From contig WYBM01000063.1 of assembly GCA_011525915.1 (NCBI GenBank), forward strand, positions 1 through 64,000: DNA of 64,000 nucleotides, given 5' to 3'. A program made the translations under genes and the position numbers. The DNA is from Ardenticatenaceae bacterium (GTDB taxonomy: Bacteria > Chloroflexota > Anaerolineae > Promineifilales > Promineifilaceae). Positions 1 to 7,756 of the stretch are shown here, in pieces. How positions within the stretch are numbered: the first letter of the stretch is position 1; the number at the start of each line of letters is the position of its first letter. The notes below the pieces were generated by a model. The model saw only the letters and a list, made by a program, of their open reading frames with translations, had not been told where the DNA came from and did not search any database.

Positions 1-2
1 GT

Positions 3-305
3 GACGGCGAGTTGTACGTGGCCCATTACAGCAGCGGCAGCGGCGCTGTCTACCAGATTCAGACCACCACCCAGGCCCTCTTTGCCGGTACCGACCTGTT
101 TAATTATCTGCCTGTGGTCATGCGCCCAGAAGGCACCCCCATGACCCCCACGCCTACGCATACCAACACCCCCACAAACACACCGACAGCCACTTACACG
201 TCCACCCCCACCAATACACCAACAAACACCCCCACCTTTACACCCACCCCCACCTTCACCTTTACGCCCACGCCCACCGCCATACCCCCTTTGGGCTGCA
301 GCTAA
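3..305 (+). CDS. C-terminal fragment of a secreted protein (sugar-dehydrogenase-like end plus T/P-rich tail)
   Basis: The reading frame is open at the left edge of the window, so the start is missing. The first visible residues (DGELYVAHYSSGSGAVYQI) look like the last blade of an NHL/PQQ-dependent glucose/sorbosone dehydrogenase beta-propeller, which is an inference from a short stretch. After it comes FNYLPVVMRP, a hydrophobic motif common before the end of secreted Chloroflexota proteins, and then about 50 residues made almost only of T and P with N, F and A (repeats of TNTPT and FTPTPT). The tail is probably a wall-spanning or glycosylated linker. A strong hairpin follows the stop codon. 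Identity of the missing N-terminal part is unknown. Confidence 0.6.
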   Translation, partial: DGELYVAHYSSGSGAVYQIQTTTQALFAGTDLFNYLPVVMRPEGTPMTPTPTHTNTPTNTPTATYTSTPTNTPTNTPTFTPTPTFTFTPTPTAIPPLGCS

Positions 306-321
306 CATACAATCAAATCCA

Positions 322-369
322 GTAGCCTATCATCCGTAAACCATCACCCGTTTACGGATGATAGGCTAC
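322..369. terminator. 20-bp perfect hairpin after the partial CDS
   Basis: Positions 322-341 and 350-369 are exact reverse complements with an 8-base loop, 17 bases after the stop at 305. No long T run follows on either strand, so it may be an RNA-stabilising or bidirectional termination hairpin rather than a classic intrinsic terminator. It separates the plus-strand gene from the convergent minus-strand cyclase. Confidence 0.6.
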
Positions 370-392
370 CGCTTATGGCGTTAAGATCAGGG

Positions 393-449
393 GGGTTTAT
401 TACAGTTGGCAGGGATTTCGCAGCCGTTACCGACTGTAATAATAAACCC
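393..449. terminator. Imperfect hairpin between convergent genes
   Basis: GGGTTTATTACAGT at 393-406 pairs with the complement at 433-449, with one 3-base bulge. It lies directly downstream of the minus-strand cyclase stop (452) and so is a plausible terminator for that operon. There is no strong T tract. Confidence 0.4.
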
Positions 450-451
450 TA

Positions 452-2008
452 TCAGGCGGCCAGCAGTTCGTAGACTAAGGTAGGTTTGGCTTTGCCTTTA
501 ACGGTGACCCGGTCACGAGGGCGAAGCACGGCCGTGTCCCCTTCTAACAAACTTTCTGTGTCTTCGCTTAACAAGACGGGCGTGCCCCACTCCTTGGTGA
601 GCGATTGCAGGCGGGAAGCCAGGTTCACCGGGTCCCCAATCACCGTATACTCCAGCCGTGTTTCCCCACCGATGTTACCGGCCACCATCTCGCCGGATGA
701 GATGCCAATGCCAATGGTCAGTTGTGGCAAACCCAGCGCCATCTGTTCAGCATTAAACGCAGCCAGGGCGCGTGTCATTTGCCAGGCGGCATGGACGGCA
801 CGCAAAGCATGGTCAGGCTGGCGAATGGGCACACCAAAGATGGCCAATAACGAATCGCCGCCAAATTTATTGACCATACCCCCGGCACTAACAATAACAT
901 CCACCATGTGTGTGTAGTAGCGGTTAAGAATGTTGACCACCTGCTGCGGTGGCAGCCGTTCAGAAAGCGTGGTGAAGTCACGAATATCGGCAAAAAGCGC
1001 GGTGGCTGCCACCGTCTCACCACCCAAATCTGCACCTTCGGTGATGACCCGTTCAGCCACTTCGCGGCTGACATAACGGCCAAATAGATCGCGCATTTTC
1101 TGGCTTTGCGCCAGCTGCGCCAGCGTATGGTTAAAATGGTGAGAAAGCTGGCCCAATTCATCGTTGGCCTGCACGGGCACACGCGGGCTGAGGTCACCCT
1201 GAGCCACCTGGGTCATGGCCTGGCTGAGCGTGGTTAACGGCCGTAACAAACTGCGCGCTGTCAGCCAGCTTAGCAAAATGTTGCTCACCAGCGCCACCCC
1301 CACAATAAACAGTACCGTCAATTGCAGCCTGTCCAGCAGTTCATAAGGGTCTACCCCGGTGGCCATGCTGCTGAGGATGCCGTTGCGTGCTGAGACCGCC
1401 AGAATAACCAAGGGCACAAAGCCGGTCAGCAAAAAGGTGGCCACCAGCCGCAGCCGGGCGCTAATGCGGGGCACATCCAGGGTCAAAAAGGCGCCGGTAG
1501 GAAAGAAGATGGGCAGCTGGTCTTGCCAGATGGCGTCAGCCAGCAAAAAAACGAGTGTAGCCGTCGTAACGCCCCCCACCAAGCTGACGCCAATAAAGGT
1601 GCGCAGGAAAATCTCCAGCGAGGTAGAAACAACCGTAAGACCACCCTGGGCAAAAAAGAAGCCGGCCAGCAGCCAGACACCCAAACTGATCAACGCTACA
1701 ACCAGGGGGTAAGTAGCGGCCCAATGCTGCCAACGCTGTGGCAAATGGTCGGCCGGCAGCCCGGCTTTCACCTGGCGCTCCCAGGCAGCCAGACGGCGGC
1801 CAATGGCGTGGGCCAACAGCACAGCCAAAAGGTTAAGGATGAGTATCACGGCCGTGAACGTCAGCCAATCAGCGTTTGATCCCCGCCAAAAGGCGATGTT
1901 GGCATGAAACGTTTCCAGGTCAATATACGCCAGAAAAAAGAAGATCAGAAAGGCACCAATAATGTTGCTGACAACCAGAGTAAGGTAAATACGGTGATAG
2001 GCTCTCAT
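452..2008 (-). CDS. Membrane-bound class III adenylate/guanylate cyclase with HAMP domain
   Basis: 518 aa. The N-terminal half is hydrophobic, with about six membrane segments (first at residues 8-28, last just before about residue 250), followed by a HAMP linker (LTARSLLRPLTTLSQAMTQV) and a C-terminal class III nucleotide cyclase domain from about residue 310. Visible cyclase hallmarks are FADIRDFT (two metal-binding Asp), the KFGGDSLLAIFG block (substrate-contact Lys and second metal Asp) and DPVNLASRL (transition-state Asn/Arg). Product nucleotide (cAMP or cGMP) cannot be decided by eye. Its start abuts the stop of the upstream Rieske gene with no gap, so both are translated from one transcript, which suggests a membrane sensor whose signal is redox related (inference). 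Confidence 0.9.
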   Translation of the reverse strand: MRAYHRIYLTLVVSNIIGAFLIFFFLAYIDLETFHANIAFWRGSNADWLTFTAVILILNLLAVLLAHAIGRRLAAWERQVKAGLPADHLPQRWQHWAATYPLVVALISLGVWLLAGFFFAQGGLTVVSTSLEIFLRTFIGVSLVGGVTTATLVFLLADAIWQDQLPIFFPTGAFLTLDVPRISARLRLVATFLLTGFVPLVILAVSARNGILSSMATGVDPYELLDRLQLTVLFIVGVALVSNILLSWLTARSLLRPLTTLSQAMTQVAQGDLSPRVPVQANDELGQLSHHFNHTLAQLAQSQKMRDLFGRYVSREVAERVITEGADLGGETVAATALFADIRDFTTLSERLPPQQVVNILNRYYTHMVDVIVSAGGMVNKFGGDSLLAIFGVPIRQPDHALRAVHAAWQMTRALAAFNAEQMALGLPQLTIGIGISSGEMVAGNIGGETRLEYTVIGDPVNLASRLQSLTKEWGTPVLLSEDTESLLEGDTAVLRPRDRVTVKGKAKPTLVYELLAA

Positions 2009-2353
2009 CTACAACCTCACTTTGACAAGGCCGTCTTCTTCCTTCACATCATACTTTTTCAGGCGGTACATTTCGTCTTCCGGCCAGAGAATACGGCCGT
2101 GACGTATATCAAAACAGTATTCATGGTCCGGGCAGGTGACCTTATAATGGCTCATCCAGCCCTCGGCCAGGTCAGCCCCGGCATGTGGGCAGGCAGCGCT
2201 GAAGGCATAGAGCTTGTTTTCATACCGGGTGAGAATGAGTTTACGGCCGTTGATGGTCACTGTGGTCATCTGGCCCGGCGTTACCCGTTCAGCCCTCACC
2301 GTTTCAAAATAACCATTTGCATCGGGCACCGCTTTAGACTTATACAGCTGCAT
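2009..2353 (-). CDS. Rieske [2Fe-2S] ferredoxin-type protein
   Basis: 114 aa single-domain Rieske protein. The two ligand boxes are CPHAGADL and CPDHEYCFD, giving the Cys-X-His ... Cys-X2-His set that binds a [2Fe-2S] cluster. No signal peptide or membrane segment is seen, so it is probably a soluble electron carrier, as in ferredoxin components of ring dioxygenases or the NirD family, but no oxygenase gene is nearby. The start is the ATG at 2353, preceded by GGAGAG at good spacing; an upstream GTG at 2380 has no such site. It lies between the thioredoxin-like lipoprotein and the cyclase, same strand, essentially no gaps. Confidence 0.85.
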   Translation of the reverse strand: MQLYKSKAVPDANGYFETVRAERVTPGQMTTVTINGRKLILTRYENKLYAFSAACPHAGADLAEGWMSHYKVTCPDHEYCFDIRHGRILWPEDEMYRLKKYDVKEEDGLVKVRL

Positions 2354-2382
2354 GGAACTCTCCAGATAATTGGTAACCACCT

Positions 2383-3060
2383 TTATGACTCTGGACCTGC
2401 TTCAGCCATAAGCGCTTCAATGGCTGCGACCGCTTCCTGATCAGACCCTCGTGTAAATTCACCAATATGCACATAGCGAATGTGGCCGCGTTTATCGATC
2501 AGGTAGGTGGTGGGCCAGTATCGCTGGCCATAAGCGTTCCAGGTCAGGCGGTCATTGTCAATGGCCACCGGATAGGTAATATCATTTTCGGCCAGCGCGT
2601 CGGCCACGTTATCAATATCTCGCTCATAAGAAAATTCCGGGTAATGAATGGTAACCACGGCAAAGTCATCCCCGGCATACCGGGCGTGCCATTCCTTAAT
2701 CCAGGGCGTCGTGCGTTGGCAGTTAATACAACCAAAGGTCCAGAACTCCACCAACACGACCTTACCCTGCAAAGAAGCCAGGGTAATGGGCTCAGCGGCG
2801 TTGAGCCAGGTGTCGTTTTTAAATTCAGGGGCAAGGCCCAGATCAGGCAAATCAGCTTTCATGGGTTTCTCTGTAGGGGTGGGCACGGCCGTGTCCCTGG
2901 GAACACCTTCCTCTGCCCCCGGTTCCACCGCCATCACCGGTAAAACTTCCTCCTTGGCAACTTCTTCTAACGGCGCGCCCCCACCCGCACAGGCGGCCAA
3001 GAACAGCAAACAGAAAACGGTTAACAGACGTGTCATGGAAACCAGATGATAAGAAATCAT
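2383..3060 (-). CDS. TlpA/ResA-like thioredoxin-fold lipoprotein
   Basis: 225 aa. A signal peptide (MTRLLTVFCLLFLAAC, lipobox LAAC) predicts lipid anchoring outside the membrane. After a P/E/T-rich linker comes a thioredoxin-like domain with EFWTFGCINCQRTTPW, where the CxxC pair is C-I-N-C rather than the more common C-x-P-C. The cis-Pro region (WPTTYLIDKRGHIRYVHIGEF) fits the AhpC/TSA-Redoxin superfamily. Start chosen at 3060 because GGAGG lies 8 bases upstream; the signal peptide proper begins at Met 9. First gene of a three-gene unit with the Rieske protein and cyclase. Confidence 0.85.
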   Translation of the reverse strand: MISYHLVSMTRLLTVFCLLFLAACAGGGAPLEEVAKEEVLPVMAVEPGAEEGVPRDTAVPTPTEKPMKADLPDLGLAPEFKNDTWLNAAEPITLASLQGKVVLVEFWTFGCINCQRTTPWIKEWHARYAGDDFAVVTIHYPEFSYERDIDNVADALAENDITYPVAIDNDRLTWNAYGQRYWPTTYLIDKRGHIRYVHIGEFTRGSDQEAVAAIEALMAEAGPES

Positions 3061-3137
3061 AACGTTTACCTCCGTCTGTTATCTTATGGCCGTCTGCTTA
3101 CACCACGCTTAGGAACTCCTTACAAGAAACTTACCGG

Positions 3138-4811
3138 TTACTCTACCGTCACATCCAACAGCAGCCCTAATTGGGCCACGGCCGTACGCAGTTGTTCCCA
3201 ATGTGAGACAGGCACAGCTACGGCCAGGTCACCCAGGCTTTCACCCAGGTAGTCACGGGTTTTGCTGTTAGCACGCAATGTTTCCAGGATGGCTGCTTCA
3301 CGCACACGCAGGATCACGGCCGTTTCCAACCGCCCTTCCATCCCTTTTTCCGCCCAGCGCAAGATACCCCGTTTAACACTGGGCGGTAATGGGGCGCTGC
3401 TGGCTTCTTCTAAAAATTGTACGATCCGTTCTGGGTTGATGCCCTGCTTTTGCGCCCGCGCCAGGGATTGAGGTGTCAGGCGGCATTGGTACGGTTTGCC
3501 CGACGCCATAGGGCTGCCCGACGTCGTTGGCAATAGTTCGCTGATGCGCCCGGCCTGGAAACGATGCAGGCGGCTGGCGTTGGCTGGAGCCAGGATGATA
3601 GCATCTGCCTGCACAATGAGGGGCGTGGTGACTTCGTGTGTTTCCGGTGGCGTATCGGCCAGCCATTCCAGGGCGCGGTCGGTCAGGGCATAAACCGGCT
3701 GGTTATGGTACACGGCCGTGACCGCCAACCCCAGCCACACCATCGGCCCTTGCACCAAAAAGCGCAGCAGCCGGCCTTCGACCTTCTCCCAATTTTCAAA
3801 GCCATTTAAGTAGGCGCCGCTTTCCAGGTCCCGGATATACCAGACATCATAGTTAGCATCTGGGCGTTGAAAGTCAGGGTCATTGGTTTTGACAAGGGCA
3901 GCCAAATCATCCAGCCGGTACCACTCGGCGGTATGCGGCAGCGCATCTAGCAGGGCCGTGCGCCCCAAGATGGGATCATTTTGCCACTGGTCTCCTTCAC
4001 AGCGCAAACCAGGGGTGTGACACAACTCGTTCCAACTGCTGCTGCTCCATGCTTCGGCCAGGGCCCGCAGCTGGCTCTCGCGGCTCTTTTGCAGCCAGGC
4101 CACGGCCGTGGCCAACGGCCGTATCACCTCTTCCTGCAGTGCCAGCAGCCCCATTTCCATGGCCAGGTTAAGCAGCAAAGACAGCCTGTCTTTATGCGGG
4201 TTCAACAGATAGGCTTCATGATCAGCGGCATGGCCGGGCTGCAGCCCATGCTGCTGGGCCAACAAGAGCAGCGTGGTCAGGTCATCAACGGCGTCGGTCA
4301 GGTCCGGAACGGGGGGCGTTGCCTCGGTCAGGGGCGTCAGAGCAGCAACAGCCGCTGCTTTTACAGGCGCAGTCAGCTTCGGTGATGGTGGGAACTGCGC
4401 CAGAAACTCATTCGGCAGGTAGAAAAACTCAATCAGCCCTTCGGCCGTTTCATCAAACCCGCGATAAATAAAGCCGCGATACCATAACGCTTCGGCCGGG
4501 CTTTCCGGGTCAAACCACGGTTCTTCCCGCTCCAAACGGCCAGGCCCCATCAGGCGCACATCACCATGATCACGAGCAAACGCGGCCACCGGCAGCCGCC
4601 CGCTGGCGCGTACCAGCGCCTGCATGGCGGCTGCCTCTTCTGGCGGCAGAAACTGAACTTCCTGGGGCAGATTTAACTGCATTAACGCCGGCGCCAATTC
4701 GCGGACACAGGCAGCCTTAACGGAACCGGTCAGATCCAGCTCCCACCATTCACCAATCACCCGCAGCACTATTAGTTCATGGTCCTGAAGAGCTTGTACT
4801 AATGAGCGCAT
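3138..4811 (-). CDS. Helicase-associated (Helicase_C_3-like) domain protein
   Basis: 557 aa, no signal peptide. The C-terminal third matches the helicase C-terminal domain family seen beside XPB-type helicases in bacteria: VQADAIILAPANASRLHRF, then YQCRLTPQSLARAQKQGI with ERIVQFLEE and LPPSVKRGILRWAEKG. No Walker A or DEAH box is visible, so it is a stand-alone accessory domain rather than a helicase. The N-terminal part (Trp-rich, winged-helix-like) is unassigned. It starts 6 bases after the diacylglycerol-kinase-like gene stop, so the two are probably cotranscribed. Function unknown; a nucleic-acid-binding role is inference. Confidence 0.65.
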   Translation of the reverse strand: MRSLVQALQDHELIVLRVIGEWWELDLTGSVKAACVRELAPALMQLNLPQEVQFLPPEEAAAMQALVRASGRLPVAAFARDHGDVRLMGPGRLEREEPWFDPESPAEALWYRGFIYRGFDETAEGLIEFFYLPNEFLAQFPPSPKLTAPVKAAAVAALTPLTEATPPVPDLTDAVDDLTTLLLLAQQHGLQPGHAADHEAYLLNPHKDRLSLLLNLAMEMGLLALQEEVIRPLATAVAWLQKSRESQLRALAEAWSSSSWNELCHTPGLRCEGDQWQNDPILGRTALLDALPHTAEWYRLDDLAALVKTNDPDFQRPDANYDVWYIRDLESGAYLNGFENWEKVEGRLLRFLVQGPMVWLGLAVTAVYHNQPVYALTDRALEWLADTPPETHEVTTPLIVQADAIILAPANASRLHRFQAGRISELLPTTSGSPMASGKPYQCRLTPQSLARAQKQGINPERIVQFLEEASSAPLPPSVKRGILRWAEKGMEGRLETAVILRVREAAILETLRANSKTRDYLGESLGDLAVAVPVSHWEQLRTAVAQLGLLLDVTVE

Positions 4812-4817
4812 AATCCG

Positions 4818-5723
4818 TTAAACAATAACCTCTATAGCCCCAGGCAAACTGGTAACCGTTACCTGGCGCACATTGTCTTTGGGGTAAGCAAAAACCTCAC
4901 CGTCGGTATGAATAGGCATAGGGCGGTCTGCCCGCACGGTGATGCGCCGGTTTTGGCGCATAGAAACGGCTTTATGGGCGCCGTGGGTGCCTTTCATCAC
5001 CCGCAGCAGCATCATGAGCATGGTCAGGCGGTTCACCGGGTTAACCAGGCATGTATCTATCTGGTTATCATCGTGGCGGGCCTGGGGGGTCAACAGAAAG
5101 CCGCCGCCACCACGAGGACCCACACCAAAGGCCAGAAACAGCGATGCCTGGCTGAGCGCCTCATCGTCAAACTGTATATCTAAGTGAGGGGTATCATAGT
5201 AAAAGGCAATGGTGCGTAAAACGGCCAACATGTACATGGGAAAGCCATGGATACGGGTGATATTTTCGGTTTCAATCACCACACGGGCATCAAACCCAAT
5301 GCCCATATTGTTGTCAAAAATGCGGTAACGGCCGTGATCATCTTCCACACGAGCCAGGTCAAGGGTTTGTGGCTGACCGGTGAAGATGGCCTGCACGGCC
5401 GTGGTCAGATCAGCAGAAATACCTAAAGACCAGGCCAGGTCATTGCCTGAACCGATGGGGATGATGCCCAACCTGGCGGCGGCTGTTTCACCTTGCATCA
5501 ACCCATTGACCACTTCACTGATGGTACCGTCACCACCGGCGGCCACCACCAGTTCATACCCGGCAGCAACAGCCTGCCGCGCCAGTTCACGGCCGTGGCC
5601 AGGATAGTCTGTCAGTGCCACCGAGACGCTGCCAAAAGGCTGTGCAGCGGCCTCAATACCTGCCTGACACGCTCGCCCTCTACCCCTATCTGCATAAGGG
5701 TTTAAGATAACCTTTACACGCAT
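4818..5723 (-). CDS. Diacylglycerol kinase family lipid kinase (YegS/DgkB-like)
   Basis: 301 aa from the ATG at 5723, the start that matches the family (VKVILNPYADRGRG at the N-terminus); an open extension to 5804 is not family-like. The nucleotide-binding GGDGT motif (VVAAGGDGTISEVVNGL) and the downstream IPIGSGNDLAWSLG block are intact, as is the C-terminal beta-sandwich end (MPIHTDGEVF). The family phosphorylates diacylglycerol or related lipids using ATP at the membrane face. First gene of the minus-strand group that ends at 452. Confidence 0.88.
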   Translation of the reverse strand: MRVKVILNPYADRGRGRACQAGIEAAAQPFGSVSVALTDYPGHGRELARQAVAAGYELVVAAGGDGTISEVVNGLMQGETAAARLGIIPIGSGNDLAWSLGISADLTTAVQAIFTGQPQTLDLARVEDDHGRYRIFDNNMGIGFDARVVIETENITRIHGFPMYMLAVLRTIAFYYDTPHLDIQFDDEALSQASLFLAFGVGPRGGGGFLLTPQARHDDNQIDTCLVNPVNRLTMLMMLLRVMKGTHGAHKAVSMRQNRRITVRADRPMPIHTDGEVFAYPKDNVRQVTVTSLPGAIEVIV

Positions 5724-5787
5724 GCGTTGTTGTCGCCTTAAGATGACAGTCACCCTTAACACTACAAAGTCAGAGGGACTGTCACCT

Positions 5788-5867
5788 GAAATTCGGGCTG
5801 CCAACCTGAAAATTGGGCTGCCAATCTGGGATTCGAGTTGCCAACCTGGGATTCAGGTTGCCGGGCG
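5788..5867. repeat. 20-bp tandem repeat, four imperfect copies
   Basis: Four consecutive 20-base units at 5788, 5808, 5828 and 5848 share the core GGGCTGCCAAYCT/GRGTTGCCAACCT with the pattern (G)GRATTCGRGYTGCCAACCT. The gene-free stretch 5724-6112 otherwise holds only a promoter for the next gene cluster. No coding frame through it looks protein-like. Confidence 0.75.
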
Positions 5868-6002
5868 AATTATACGCCACTGCAGTCGGCAAACAAACCA
5901 ACCTATCAGCGGTTCAGGTTGATGGGAAAAACGGCCGTTTGGCAGGTCACATGACTAAAGTCCTAATGTTGTAGTATTACTACAAGGTTACCCTTTGTTG
6001 GC

Positions 6003-6031
6003 TTTACACCCTATGGTAAACGTGTTATACT
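6003..6031 (+). promoter_or_regulatory. Sigma-70-type promoter for the 6.1-15 kb cluster
   Basis: TTTACA at 6003-6008 and TATACT at 6026-6031 are separated by exactly 17 bases. Predicted start of transcription is near 6038, giving a leader of about 75 bases before the first gene at 6113. Confidence 0.65.
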
Positions 6032-6112
6032 CCGCTCTATAACATTATGTTACGTCAACTAAAGCCCTCTCCTACTAGCAGTGCCGGGTAAGAGAGGGAA
6101 AATAAAAATAAA

Positions 6113-6382
6113 ATGAATGGTTTATCGGTGCCGGAAAGCTTCATCAGCCAGGCCGCGACGGTTATTTGCCGTTATGGGTGGCAAACGCCTGCACTCATTT
6201 TTCTGGGAACAGGTCAGCCATTCACTTTTTTGAGCGGGCAGCTTTTGTGGCTGGCCCAACCGGCATTATCTCTGGTTATCCCTTCTGACATCGTGCGGCA
6301 AACGGCACTGCTGTTGGAAGAGCCAGAAGCTGTTCAGGTATTAATCACCAAACTGGAAACAGAAGGGGCAAACCCAACATGA
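6113..6382 (+). CDS. Small protein of unknown function, first gene of the MutL cluster
   Basis: 89 aa, not recognised. It has a hydrophobic middle (about residues 25-58, with FLSGQLLWLAQPALSL) and an acidic C-terminus. It is probably real because it follows a good promoter and its stop overlaps the start of the next gene in an ATGA arrangement (6379-6382), a sign of translational coupling. Its role in the cluster is unknown. Confidence 0.6.
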   Translation: MNGLSVPESFISQAATVICRYGWQTPALIFLGTGQPFTFLSGQLLWLAQPALSLVIPSDIVRQTALLLEEPEAVQVLITKLETEGANPT

Positions 6383-7122
6383 CTCCGCTTATCACGTTGG
6401 TCATCATTGCAGCCACTGCTGTTTTGTTATTTTTGTTACAGCGCAGTCTTCAAGCAGGGCGCAAGGTAGCTATACGGCCGTTGCCAGCACTGGATCATTT
6501 ACATAGGCAGCTTGGCCGGGCCATTGAAAGTGGTAATCCGCTGCACGTTACACTGGGCCATGCCAGCCTGGTCAGCCAGGCTAACCCCACCTCGGTAGCG
6601 GCGCTGCATGTATTAGACCATCTCGCAGAGGACGGCTGCGCTAACAGCACCCCCCCCCTGGTGACTGTCGGGGAAGGGACGCTGCTGCCTGCCGCTCAGG
6701 ATAGTTTACGCCATGCTTTCCAGAAAGCCGGACGTAGTGGTGAGTTTGATCCGGCTCAGGCACAGTTTATCGCTGCCGAAACCAACACGTTTATCTATGC
6801 GGGCGGTGCGGCCAGCTTGCTGCAACATGACCAGGTCGCCGGTAATATTGCCGTTGGCCGGTTTGGCGCGGAATTGGCACTTATTGCTGAAGCTGCCAAC
6901 AATCGCAAGTTAGAACAGCTCCTCGGCGCTGATGATCCCACAGCATTGGCTATCGCTACAGCTTTTAGTGAGAATGTACTGGTTGGGGAAGAGATGTTTG
7001 CTGCGGGCGCTTACCTGGAAGCCCACCCCGGTCGTCTGGCCAGCTTGCAATTACAGGACATTATTCGCTGGATAGTGGCGGGTGCCCTTGTGCTCCTGGC
7101 TGTTGTCGAGGGTTTGTTATAG
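6379..7122 (+). CDS. DUF6754-type membrane protein
   Basis: 247 aa with an N-terminal membrane anchor (residues 4-21), a large domain and a C-terminal membrane segment (about 228-246). The domain carries the pattern I associate with DUF6754: HVTLGHASLVSQA, TVGEGTLLPAAQD, IYAGGAASLL, GRFGAELALI, LVGEEMFAAGAYL and LQLQDIIRW. No catalytic motif is apparent. It is translationally coupled to the upstream small gene and followed 4 bases later by another membrane protein, so it belongs to one operon. Function of the family is unknown to me. Confidence 0.7.
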   Translation: MTPLITLVIIAATAVLLFLLQRSLQAGRKVAIRPLPALDHLHRQLGRAIESGNPLHVTLGHASLVSQANPTSVAALHVLDHLAEDGCANSTPPLVTVGEGTLLPAAQDSLRHAFQKAGRSGEFDPAQAQFIAAETNTFIYAGGAASLLQHDQVAGNIAVGRFGAELALIAEAANNRKLEQLLGADDPTALAIATAFSENVLVGEEMFAAGAYLEAHPGRLASLQLQDIIRWIVAGALVLLAVVEGLL

Positions 7123-7126
7123 GGTC

Positions 7127-7756
7127 ATGGCAAGAGTTAAACACCTGCTCCCTCTGGTCATTGCCGTATTTTTTGGCTGGCTTACCCTGATAGGGTTGTT
7201 GATACCCGTACCGGACATTACCAGGCTGGTGTTGGGTTGGGCAAGCCTGTTGGTAGCGTTTGCCCTGATATTGGGGGTATTAAATTTATTTGTGGTCCAT
7301 GTCAACCGCGTGATGCGGCAGAAAAATATCTACAGCCTTTTTCTTATCACGAGTATGATGGCCGTCTTTGCCATTACCCTGACAGATATGCGCGACCTGA
7401 CAAACAATTGGTTAGATCGGTATTTTGTTTGGGTACAGGCACCGCTGGAAGCAGCGCTGTCTTCTTTATTGGCTTTCTTTTTGTTATTTGCCGGCTTTCA
7501 GCTTATGAAGCGGCAGCGCACCGTGTGGTCACTGCTGTTTTTGGTCACGGCCCTGCTCGTTTTAGGCACTAACGTGTTGCAGGTAACGCCCTGGCTGCCA
7601 CCGCGCTTCAGCCAGGGGTTTATCCAGATTCAAGATATTATTCACAATGTGATCGTCAATGCCGGAATGCGTGGATTATTGATCGGTGTGGCTCTAGGCA
7701 CCATCATGTTGGCGATACGTATGTTAATTGGTTTGGAACGGCCGTATAATAAATGA
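7127..7756 (+). CDS. Polytopic membrane protein of unknown function
   Basis: 209 aa from the ATG at 7127 (just after the upstream stop); an earlier GTG at 7082 would overlap the previous gene and adds a non-hydrophobic shadow, so it was not used. Five or six membrane helices are visible (first residues about 6-24, then 33-55, 67-85, 104-124, 129-148 and 180-200). No family recognised. Its stop overlaps the start of the giant zinc-ribbon gene by four bases (ATGA, 7753-7756). Confidence 0.7.
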   Translation: MARVKHLLPLVIAVFFGWLTLIGLLIPVPDITRLVLGWASLLVAFALILGVLNLFVVHVNRVMRQKNIYSLFLITSMMAVFAITLTDMRDLTNNWLDRYFVWVQAPLEAALSSLLAFFLLFAGFQLMKRQRTVWSLLFLVTALLVLGTNVLQVTPWLPPRFSQGFIQIQDIIHNVIVNAGMRGLLIGVALGTIMLAIRMLIGLERPYNK

